From NCBI GenBank assembly GCA_025890175.1, contig JANPYM010000008.1, positions 2,147,650 through 2,211,649 on the forward strand: a DNA stretch of 64,000 bases, in the 5' to 3' direction. The position numbers and the translations under genes are program-made. The DNA is from Ciborinia camelliae (Eukaryota; Ascomycota; Leotiomycetes; Helotiales; Sclerotiniaceae). The notes beneath the pieces are model-generated. The model worked only from the letters and a program-made list of their open reading frames with translations, ran no database searches and had not been told where the DNA came from. Numbering within the stretch: the first letter of the stretch is position 1; each line of letters starts with the position of its first letter. Below are positions 55,729-64,000 of the stretch, in pieces.

Positions 55729-56122
55729 CTATGGCTGGGGGGTGTTTGGACTAAATGGCTCATCCATTCTGTAGCAGGGAGTACGATCAATGGAAGTCCA
55801 AGCATTGGTGCACTGATATTTGCCTCCGGCAGAACAAGGGGTACCAGGGGCACCTGTTCCATAACTTTTGCCATCGGCTCGATGCGCCTTGCTGCATACG
55901 TCCTTACAGTTGATTTGGTCGAATGCAGCGCTCTATTGAGTGAATTAGCTTTGATTTCGAGTTGATTCATGTCTTGATAGGTATTAATCTATCGTAAGAA
56001 TTATTTACCGAATATACACAACAATGTGCTCCATCTGAAAACTCGCACTGGCAAAAGGTGCATGCTTGCACGGCAACGGCGCTGGCGATGACAAATAAAG
56101 CGAGGGAGATGAATTTAACCAT
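55729..56122 (-). CDS. small secreted Cys-rich protein
   Basis: Two exons, 56122..56009 and 55932..55729, joined over a 76-bp intron (GTAAAT...TCAATAG), give 105 residues. A signal peptide (MVKFISLALFVIASAVAVQA) is followed by about 85 mature residues with ten cysteines: CTFCQCEF, HCCVYS, NCKDVC, GTPCSAG, YQC and TPC. The C-terminus is Pro-rich. This size, Cys density and signal peptide are typical of secreted effector-like or antimicrobial proteins, but I recognise no family. The 5' leader closely resembles that of the gene at 59143 (AACAACTC, CTTCAC, ACCATC, CAACCACTCCC, and a shared TC(A/G)TCAAAATGG at the start). It is transcribed away from that gene. Confidence 0.78.
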
Positions 56123-59100
56123 TTTGATGATTTGAAAAGTTAAAGTGAGGGAGTGGTTGATGGTTTGGGTGAAGTGAGTTGTTGGTTATTGGAGGTGATG
56201 AGTTGATATAAAATGCATTATCAACCTGGGCGACGTCCATCCTTATATAACTGTCCTGCAGTAAGCGTTGGGTTAGATGAAGCTACGAGAGGTATAGTTA
56301 AACATCTGGTCTGGACTCTGGATACCCCAAAAGTAGTAAGGTTCACCCAGCCAATAACATTTTTGCACATCACCCGTTCCTTATAGACATGGTTGTCACA
56401 AGACTTGATTTGGACGAACCGCGTCTGTAAAAGGTTTTCTCCAGCCTCAAACCTTACGTCCCTTGAATTCTGGAGTCTGTAATCTGGAGTCTGGACCCTC
56501 TTGACGATATTTTCCCAGACTAAGCCTACGATTATATCGCCCGCGCCCTATATTAGCTTCAACCTTATTTATACGATAGGTGGTATCGTTCTAGAATCTA
56601 TACATCCTAGATACAGTACCTAATTTCTTCTATTATTGAATCTTAAGATTCAAATGCATTTCAAGGTTATTTCTGAACCCATCCACCTAGCAAGCCTTAG
56701 GGCTCTTTTTGATCTAATGTCAAAATGCGCTTTTTTCTATTCATTAAAGTCTTGTTTTATGCCATTGCAGATTTTGTAATGCATTCAACTGTTTGTTCCA
56801 GGGATGGAGTGGTCATTATAATTATCAAATAAGCGAACTTTATCAAAAGCCAATTGAAATCCCCTGAGATGATCACTAAGCTGTAGCGGTTTCGTGACAG
56901 TCGCTTGTAATTGAACGGTTGGTAATGATCTTTGTATTCAAAATCGATATTGCTATCTACGATTTCGTTTTGTAGCGACTGACAGATTGAACCTGGATTT
57001 TTCTATAAGGTAAACTGGAATTAAGATGAAGTACGAAATTGTTGCGGTCCTGACCTATAACTTGACTAGGTTGATTGCTTTAGATCTTAGCTATTAAGGT
57101 ATCGAACCTTTGCGCCTGCTTATAAGAATCCCCCCCCCCCCTTCCCCCTGACTAGCTAGCTTTCCCCCCCTCGTCTCAATCTAACATATCACTCGCTACG
57201 GTAGGTACCTGCATCGTAGCAAGAAATTTCAGACTTTAGTATATCGTTCCCTTCATTTAACTGGTTGATCCGAGCGAAAGGCGGAATAGCTTAAAAGGTC
57301 AATCTTATCTCAAGCCTTATCCCAAACTTTATTCTAAACCTTATTTCAACTCCCTCCTCAACAATCCCTACTAAAGCTTTGAAGTTTAAAACTCTAAAAT
57401 GAGAATTTTTATCAAAAAAAAGTTAAGGCAATAAAAAACAATCAGCACTTTTCAAATTCGCATCCCAAAAAATGCGAATTGCTTAGTAGAGTTTCAAAAG
57501 GATCCACTAACGCTCTACCGGGAATTCAAGTTCCACCAAATGCAGATTATTTTGCGGAATCCATTTATGCTGTCAAATGTACAGAACAGAAACGAGTGGA
57601 TTAATTTTCGGATTTGGATATTCAAACGGGCCCAATTTCAGACGCTCCCTCTCCCGATATCCCCTCTTCCCCTCCTCCCCCCAACGCTAGAATCGAGAAT
57701 CTGGATTCTCAAACTCTGCGCGAAGACGATGGAACCTTAATATGAATGTATGGTCCAGTTAAAAGCTGAATAATTTTAAGTTTACTCAATATATTTACCT
57801 CCTAGATTCTAGAAGGGTGTTCTTTCAAGTTGGTTCAGGTCAATATGCTTGTTTACTATTACTTTTTGTATAATAGGAGAAGGTTTTTTGTAACTACAAT
57901 CATGGGATGTAAAAGCAAAGGCAAAAAAGTAAGCTAATATGAAGAAAATGTCTTCGACTTTGAAAGCCCTGACTGAAATAAGAGATCCCAATGCTGGGCA
58001 GCCTGGGCTTATGAAAATCAATGTCAGTCGGAAATTATACCCGTGACCTCTTTTCCAAATGGATTACATAACATATACATTTTGGATGGGTAGACCTTGC
58101 TGCTCTCCGGATTTTCTCACCCTTGCTCTAATCAGATTTTTTCTATAAAAATTCGATCGGGTGGGAGCGCGTGCGCCCTCTTCGCCCTCGCCCACGTGCT
58201 ACCGTCTAGATAGAATACGCTTGAGACCCACTCTCCTAAGATTCTGTATGCCTCAATCGAAGTGAAAGGTTTTACGGGCAGCAGCCAGGACCGAAACTAT
58301 AATTTTACAGTGACCAATTCACGTGATCCTGCACGCGACTTGGATTCACGGATGGAAGTTGGCGTTTGTGGGCGCATTGCCCGCCCCTTAAGCTGTTGAA
58401 TGCTTTTCTGGCTCTGTAAGTCTCTCCCATGCTCCTATGCAATAGTAGATGTCAGGTTTTGATATACCAACAAATTGAATTTCAATAGCTGAAGTCCATG
58501 CTTTAAGTAAAATAAACATCATGCGACTATAGGGCTTTACAGGATATATAGGAGCGTGGGAAGACCTACAGAGCTGTAAACGCATCCTATTATTCAGAAA
58601 TACTACCGAAAACAGTATAACAGCTGAAGGGAGAGGGCGCAAGTGCTCCCCTCCCTCCAAACTGCTATACTGCAATTCATAGTATATCTAATAAATATAC
58701 TTTTCAGACTTTGTAGGTCCTTCCACGTTCTTACGTGTGCCAAATCACGTGCCAAATCGCATAAGCCGATCGCAGTAAAATGGAGAGTTCCGTTTCCCCC
58801 CCTGCCTTCCTCTTCGTTTAAGGCATACGCTATAATCGATGATTCCTCATCTTGCATGCTTCATGCTTCAGTCGAATCTGAACAAGAAAGACAAAATTGA
58901 CAGTTACCATGAAAAGATATAATGTTTTACAATTTTTATAAGCCAAGCGTTGATACAACGTCTCACAGCTTTAATTGACTCAGTGGTCAGGGCAATTGTA
59001 AAGGATGGACATCACCACCCATATTGAGGATGAATTATCTATCATCACTTCACATTGCACAACTCCAATAAAAATAACATTGTTACAAACAACTCCCTTC

Positions 59101-59142
59101 ACTAAAACCATCCACCAACCACTCCCCTTTTAAATCGTCAAA
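56123..59142. other. interval between the two secreted-protein genes
   Basis: About 3 kb, divergent promoters at each end. Contains C-rich homopolymers near 57130-57145, several CACGTG hexamers (near 58191, 58320, 58748), and no supported gene. Short minus-strand frames at 58388..58857 have no domain content. Confidence 0.5.
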
Positions 59143-59582
59143 ATGGCCAAATTCTCCGCCATCGCTTTGTTTCTCATCGCTGCCGTCACTGTGCCCTTCG
59201 CAAATGGTGATCATTGTTGTCTCTATTCAGCAAATAGTTAGGCTTTAATCAACTCTAAAACAGAGCTAATTTTATTCAATACGACTCTAACATCAGCGCT
59301 CTCGCCGTTTGCACAAAAGCCCAGCTGCATTGCTGTGAGGCTCATGTGATCCTGACGAATCAGGCATTCACTTATGTATATACCTACCTATCTAGCCAAG
59401 AAACCTAACCTCTTGCAACCTCTAGCCTTCCTACATAATAAATAAGTCTTTCTATAATCCCGCATCTTGCTGATGGCAAAATCGATGAGGATGGCATTCC
59501 AGGTACCGCGTGTGCCTCGGGGGGATACCAGTGCGTTAGTGATTTCATGGCCCTTGGTCATGCTACTTGCTATAAGGAGTAA
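59143..59582 (+). pseudogene. second small secreted Cys-rich gene, probably damaged
   Basis: Start 59143 gives a signal peptide (MAKFSAIALFLIAAVTVPFA) and DHCCLYS, matching HCCVYS of the gene at 55729..56122. Further right, GIPGTACASGGYQC and an end ATCYKE before TAA at 59580 match GAPGTPCSAGGKYQC and TPCYR of that gene. The position of its intron donor reads GCAAAT here instead of GTAAAT, so a GC-AG intron or loss of splicing is possible. The middle (CTKAQLHCCEAH) is in a frame I could not connect to the 3' end by clean splice sites. The first cysteine block (CTFCQC) is absent. It may be a pseudogene or a divergent gene with unusual introns. Confidence 0.48.
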
Positions 59583-59709
59583 AATATCGAAATAGACGCA
59601 TGATTGTAAGGGTTGATGTTGTGATATTATTTCTAAGGCCATTCTCGTCTTCAAGCCATTTTATTCTCGTTTTTTTTGAGTCTCAAGGTTGATATTTGAC
59701 CCAATCGCC

Positions 59710-62700
59710 TCAGCTTCTCCCTTCCTGTCCCCTAAACTCACTCTTCTCCACTACCACCCCCGCAACCCCCAAAAACGTGCTCCCTCCCAAAATATCGAAA
59801 ACAGCCACTTCGGCCCCAAATTCCTTCTTCACCCATTTGCGTATCTCAATCGCTACCAGCGAATCGACTCCATAGTTATGCATTGCACTTTTGGGATCTA
59901 TTAATTCCTCTTTAATTACTGTCATTCTCGCAATCTTGCTGACCAGCGCCTCCAGAACTATGGTGACAGCTGCCTGGGTATTTGGCGCATCTGCGAAGAG
60001 AGTTTGTAGGGATTGCGAAGAATATGATGAGAGATCTGAAGAAGAGGCACTGGTATTCGAAATATCATTTTGAAGCAGAGAAAATAGGGGGCATTGAAGC
60101 CACGACGTCCACACACTTCCCGCCCTGTGCAAATCCCGTGTATCTTTTCCCGACTGCGCTCGCAGACCAATGATTGGATTACACGATTTTTCATCGATCT
60201 TTAATTTCGGATCACAGAAATGGTTAAGCAAATTGAAAAAGGAGGTCCGGGAAATTGGCGTCACGGGCGCAGAAGCCAAGATCTTTTCTTTGATAGTGGG
60301 ATTTTCAGAGAGATATCCATCGTCATCTACGACGCCTAGAGCTATGGAAATGCCCTTTTGACCTTGAGATATGCGATGACGCGCCAGGGAATCGAGATAT
60401 GTGTTTCCCGCGGCGTAATTTGACTGCCCGGGAAATCCGACAATCCCGGAGACACTTGAGAGGAGGATGAAGAAGTCAAGATTGTGAGGCAAGATTGTGT
60501 GTAAGTTCCATGAACCGAGGACTTTTGGAGATGTGCTCTGTTGCCATTCAGAATACGTCATGGATTGGAAGGTAGAGTCGGAGAGTACCATGGAGGCTTG
60601 TATACAGCCTTTTATGGGGGGCATGCGTGAACTCAGATGCTCAATGGTATTACGAAGGGCGGGGAGAGAGGTTATGTCGCAGATGGGGGCAGCGATATTA
60701 ATTCCTAGTGTGCAGAGTTCAGAGAGAAATTCTTTTGCGGTGGGGGTTTTCGGGCCGCTGCGGGAGAGGAGGATGATGTTTGTGGCGCCGCGAGTAATCA
60801 TCCAGCGGGCGGTCGCTCTGCCAATACTGCCTAGGCCCCCGGCTATTATGTAGGTCGCTTCGTGTTGGAATGAGTATGTGGGCTCGCATTTTGATAGTGT
60901 TGCGATTTCATCAAACGGTTTCATCTCCAACGCTATGTCATTAGCCATTTGGATTTGACTCATCAACGCCAGTTCTCCTTTTATTTTTGAGATTTGGAGG
61001 GTTTTTATTGGTCCTGTGCCGTTCCATGTTTCAGACAGCTCAACAAATCTTTCCAGAGAACGCTCGATTTGTGCAGGCTTTGACAGCAACCAATCTTTTA
61101 AATCGAAAGAAGAAAGACTCGCACCTCGTATAAATGGATGCAAAGATAACTCAGATTCGACGGATAAACCAGATTTGTTAATATCCACGAATCTGCCATA
61201 GGGGTTTACCAAGCCCCAGGAAGCAAGGCAACTTTCTCCAGTAGATAAATTGAAAACCACATCGACTCCTTTGTTACCGAGTCGCTTCAATTCTGCGACG
61301 AAACTTCCATGGTCATCAGCGTGCAATACATGGGTTTCTGGTATACCATATTTCTCCGTTAAAGTGCCTTTTTGGATATCAGTAGCAACTGTAACGAAGA
61401 TCTCCGCGCCGAGATACTGTGAGATTCGTATGGCAGCATCTAACAAACTCCCAATGGCTTCATGAATGAGAATTGATTCCCCGTTTTCTAATCTTGCAAT
61501 TCCATTGATACACTGCCATGCTGCAACGAAGCTCATAGGTAGAACGGCAGCCTCACAAAAAGACATGTTCGGAGGCATTTTTCTGGTGCAATAGAGCTTT
61601 CCTCTCAGGTGAGTTTTGCATGTTTCTTTTGTTAACATGAATACTTTGTCTCCCACGGAATATTTCGAATTAGCATCTGAGCCCAAACGTGTTACGACAC
61701 CACTCCAGCATAAGCTTGAAAACTTGTCGTTGCTAAACTGCGTAATAGTTGAAGTGGAACTATCCTGCAGTAGCCCAAGAGCATGGACCTTGATCTCGAG
61801 TTCATCTGCTTGAAGAGGTATATCATATGTCTGATCGACAACAAAAGTTGGCAAATCGGACATTCCCGATTCCACAAAATTGCATTCGAGCTCCTGTAAC
61901 TGGAGAGCAGGAACTTGATCTAGTCTTTGAATTCTTGTCTCTCGTGGTAAGGATGCCATAGCCATCTCCCTACTCAAAGACTTCTCTTCGATAACCCGTC
62001 CGATATTCATTGTACCTTCAACTTCCAAGTATATTGGCTCATAATTGACATCCGACGAGTCAAAATCGGTCTTAGAAAGAATAGAAAATAAATTATCCAC
62101 TTGGGAATCGCTAAGTATCGAGGTGGTGATTTGAAATGAAATAATGATGAATATAGCGCTGAACTCTGACCGAATAACCCGAGATAGCCCGTCGACTAAT
62201 GCGTATGAAGGAGTCATGTGTGTGGACCCCCCTGCACAATTCAACCATAGGATTCCACGTGATGAGCATATGATATGCTGGAGATTTGCAAATTGTTCTT
62301 TGTCGATATCGTGGAGGAATGTTCTGTCAGTTTCGAGGAGAAATATGCAGGTGACGGTATCAAGATTGTCAAGTTTTGCTGTTCGAGAGAGGTTCGATAT
62401 GTGGAATATCAGCTCAGTGTCTTTATTGGTATTTTGACGAGAATTGAAGTCGTATTGGATCTGATGAGCTATGATCGATTGTGTTCGAGATGCGATGTCG
62501 ATGATTAAATGGAATATCTGCATTTTTCTAAGTGGCGGTGTGACCAGGCCGTTCCTGATGAATGCAAAGTTTCCATTGCCCTGTCTACCATTACTCAGTG
62601 ACACAATTTTTTGCGAAGTACCGGCCACTTCAGTATCTTGCTGTTGGGTCGATTTCGAGGCTGTAGAGACCATAATATCAAACTCTCGCTCGCTTCCACC

Positions 62701-64000
62701 TTCATAGTCGGAGAAAATCATATCTATACCCGAGAATCCAGTTTCCACAAGTGCCTTTTCCCATACTTCACTTGTCATTGTGGCACCCCAAGATCTAAAA
62801 GTCTCATTACCGAGCCACCAACCTGGCAAGATCCCGAAAGCAAAACTGGTCCGGAGCACTTCGATATTGGTTGCTTCATAAAGTACCAGTTTACCGCCAG
62901 GCTTAAGAAGACGATAAACATTTCTCAGTGTAGCTCTTATATCCTTAGTTGCATGTAGAACATTTGATGCGATTATCAAATCATGGTTTCCACACTGAAA
63001 TCCTTGGCTACTTGGATCCAGTTCGATATTCAAAATTTTAAATTTTACCTGCTGGTGAGATCCAAACCTCCTCTTGGCCTCATCAAAGAAAGCAGATGAT
63101 ATATCAGTATAATCGTAGCGAGAGAGGCGTGGGCTCTTCTGGTCTGGGATGAAAGTTTTCATCAAGATTTCTGTCGTAGCTCCGGTACCAGCTCCAATCT
63201 CCAAAATATTCATTTTCGGATTTTGCTGAGACAAAAGCTTAAGATACATCAAGAACTTTTTCCAATGAGAACTGGTGTCATCATTAAAGAAAGTATAGGT
63301 TTGCCGGACTAAATCGTCGGAATCGCCAAACAGTAACCCGAGTGGATCAATCTCACCAGATAGAATCAGACGGAGGCTTCGCCCGACTTTTACGATTAGT
63401 TTTCCGCGACCGCTTGCAGCTTCAACCTGGCGAATGAAGTGCTCTGAAGCATTGTCATCTTCTAATAGTTTCTTAACAAGAACACCTTCTGTTGGCTCTG
63501 AGCACAATCTGTTGAGGTGGCGCTCAGCCCACAAGGCGTATCTTTCTAGGTACGGTTGTGGGTATGAACCGATCACAGTTTCTAAGGTCTTAGCGATGAA
63601 TATTGATGCGGCAATCTCCAAATCCTTGATGATTGAAATCTTTGAAGACTCATCAGGCTCTGATGTGTGTGTCAGGCGACTGCACAGTGCAATGATACTA
63701 TCATTTCTCAATAGAGATACATCTGGTAACCATGATAAAGAGTGATACATGGTCTCTTCAGCTTGACAGGTATCTGTTCTTGCAGAGTTTTCGATAGGTG
63801 ACATTCGAAGACCATCTATCTTTACCAGAAGTTTTGTCTCGCTCTCGTCAACAGCCGATGCTGCGTACTCAATTTTAGTAGCTGTGCGTGAAGTCATTTT
63901 CGAGTTATCCCCACGAACAGAAACTGCTTTGATAATACATCTTTTTGGGGAGCTGAGGCCGTTTCTAGAGATCCACAATTTTTCAATGGAAGTAGGTACA
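59710..64000 (-). CDS. highly reducing polyketide synthase, C-terminal part (5' end beyond window)
   Basis: An open frame of more than 1425 residues runs off the right edge; the apparent first codon at 63978 is TTG, and the frame continues to the end. It begins in the tail of a dehydratase domain (VPTSIEKLW, KLLVKIDGLRMSPIE). The C-methyltransferase has an intact SAM motif (ILEIGAGTGATTE, about 63177-63212) and NVLHATKDI. The enoylreductase (about 60990-61930) has LCWSGVV and SVGDKVFML, but its nucleotide loop reads HEAIGSLLDAA where GGVGQ is normal. The ketoreductase has GGLGSIGR (about 60825-60848) and the catalytic Tyr in GQSNYAAGNTYLD. The acyl carrier protein has GVDSLVAIE with the phosphopantetheine Ser (about 59865). 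KS, AT and most of DH lie outside. Expected product is a methylated, reduced polyketide. No intron is needed in this part. Confidence 0.93.
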   Translation of the reverse strand, partial: VPTSIEKLWISRNGLSSPKRCIIKAVSVRGDNSKMTSRTATKIEYAASAVDESETKLLVKIDGLRMSPIENSARTDTCQAEETMYHSLSWLPDVSLLRNDSIIALCSRLTHTSEPDESSKISIIKDLEIAASIFIAKTLETVIGSYPQPYLERYALWAERHLNRLCSEPTEGVLVKKLLEDDNASEHFIRQVEAASGRGKLIVKVGRSLRLILSGEIDPLGLLFGDSDDLVRQTYTFFNDDTSSHWKKFLMYLKLLSQQNPKMNILEIGAGTGATTEILMKTFIPDQKSPRLSRYDYTDISSAFFDEAKRRFGSHQQVKFKILNIELDPSSQGFQCGNHDLIIASNVLHATKDIRATLRNVYRLLKPGGKLVLYEATNIEVLRTSFAFGILPGWWLGNETFRSWGATMTSEVWEKALVETGFSGIDMIFSDYEGGSEREFDIMVSTASKSTQQQDTEVAGTSQKIVSLSNGRQGNGNFAFIRNGLVTPPLRKMQIFHLIIDIASRTQSIIAHQIQYDFNSRQNTNKDTELIFHISNLSRTAKLDNLDTVTCIFLLETDRTFLHDIDKEQFANLQHIICSSRGILWLNCAGGSTHMTPSYALVDGLSRVIRSEFSAIFIIISFQITTSILSDSQVDNLFSILSKTDFDSSDVNYEPIYLEVEGTMNIGRVIEEKSLSREMAMASLPRETRIQRLDQVPALQLQELECNFVESGMSDLPTFVVDQTYDIPLQADELEIKVHALGLLQDSSTSTITQFSNDKFSSLCWSGVVTRLGSDANSKYSVGDKVFMLTKETCKTHLRGKLYCTRKMPPNMSFCEAAVLPMSFVAAWQCINGIARLENGESILIHEAIGSLLDAAIRISQYLGAEIFVTVATDIQKGTLTEKYGIPETHVLHADDHGSFVAELKRLGNKGVDVVFNLSTGESCLASWGLVNPYGRFVDINKSGLSVESELSLHPFIRGASLSSFDLKDWLLSKPAQIERSLERFVELSETWNGTGPIKTLQISKIKGELALMSQIQMANDIALEMKPFDEIATLSKCEPTYSFQHEATYIIAGGLGSIGRATARWMITRGATNIILLSRSGPKTPTAKEFLSELCTLGINIAAPICDITSLPALRNTIEHLSSRMPPIKGCIQASMVLSDSTFQSMTYSEWQQSTSPKVLGSWNLHTILPHNLDFFILLSSVSGIVGFPGQSNYAAGNTYLDSLARHRISQGQKGISIALGVVDDDGYLSENPTIKEKILASAPVTPISRTSFFNLLNHFCDPKLKIDEKSCNPIIGLRAQSGKDTRDLHRAGSVWTSWLQCPLFSLLQNDISNTSASSSDLSSYSSQSLQTLFADAPNTQAAVTIVLEALVSKIARMTVIKEELIDPKSAMHNYGVDSLVAIEIRKWVKKEFGAEVAVFDILGGSTFLGVAGVVVEKSEFRGQEGRS

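Overview
The window is nuclear DNA of a filamentous ascomycete. Genes have short GT-AG introns (about 50-120 bp) with CTAAC/CTGAT-type branch points, intergenic DNA is AT-rich and full of simple repeats, and the proteins are typical of Pezizomycotina. The gene set (UstYa-like oxidase, highly reducing PKS, CHAT protein, GH53 galactanase, small Cys-rich secreted proteins) suggests a plant-associated Leotiomycete, perhaps Sclerotiniaceae; that placement is inference from remembered protein style, not from a search.

Region 1 (1-10.9 kb) is a compact housekeeping block: a three-finger C2H2 protein (-), an aldo-keto reductase of the pyridoxal reductase type (-), a small multipass membrane protein with a 6-nt first coding exon (-), the cytosolic Fe-S assembly factor NAR1 (+), a SUZ-domain RNA-binding protein (-) and a small conserved protein (+). 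NAR1 and the SUZ gene are tail to tail, 22 bp apart. Two gene pairs are head to head and may share promoters.

Region 2 (11-24 kb) is accessory. It holds two related genes of unknown function, each preceded by the same dispersed repeat; remnants of a secondary-metabolite locus (GMC oxidoreductase tail, LaeA-like methyltransferase pseudogene, intact UstYa-like gene); an initiator tRNA-Met; and a decayed TPR-CHAT gene interrupted by a 161-bp hAT-type MITE with a perfect 8-bp target-site duplication.

Region 3 (25-42.8 kb) has well separated genes: a PAP2 lipid phosphatase (-), an alpha-kinase (-), a GPI-anchored Cys-rich protein (-), an MFS transporter (-) with an apparent homopolymer frameshift, a long gene-poor microsatellite stretch with an assembly gap, and a DUF7707-like GPI protein (+).

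Region 4 (43-64 kb) has a G-rich minisatellite, a 1385-residue amidoligase-like protein with several internal repeat arrays (+), a GH53 endo-galactanase (-), two divergently placed Cys-rich secretory genes with similar leaders (the second probably damaged), and the 3' two-thirds or less of a highly reducing PKS (-; DH tail, C-methyltransferase, ER, KR, ACP) that runs off the right edge.

The best candidates for something undescribed are the repeat-laden amidoligase, the paralogous unknown pair with its shared upstream element, and the secreted pair beside the PKS.
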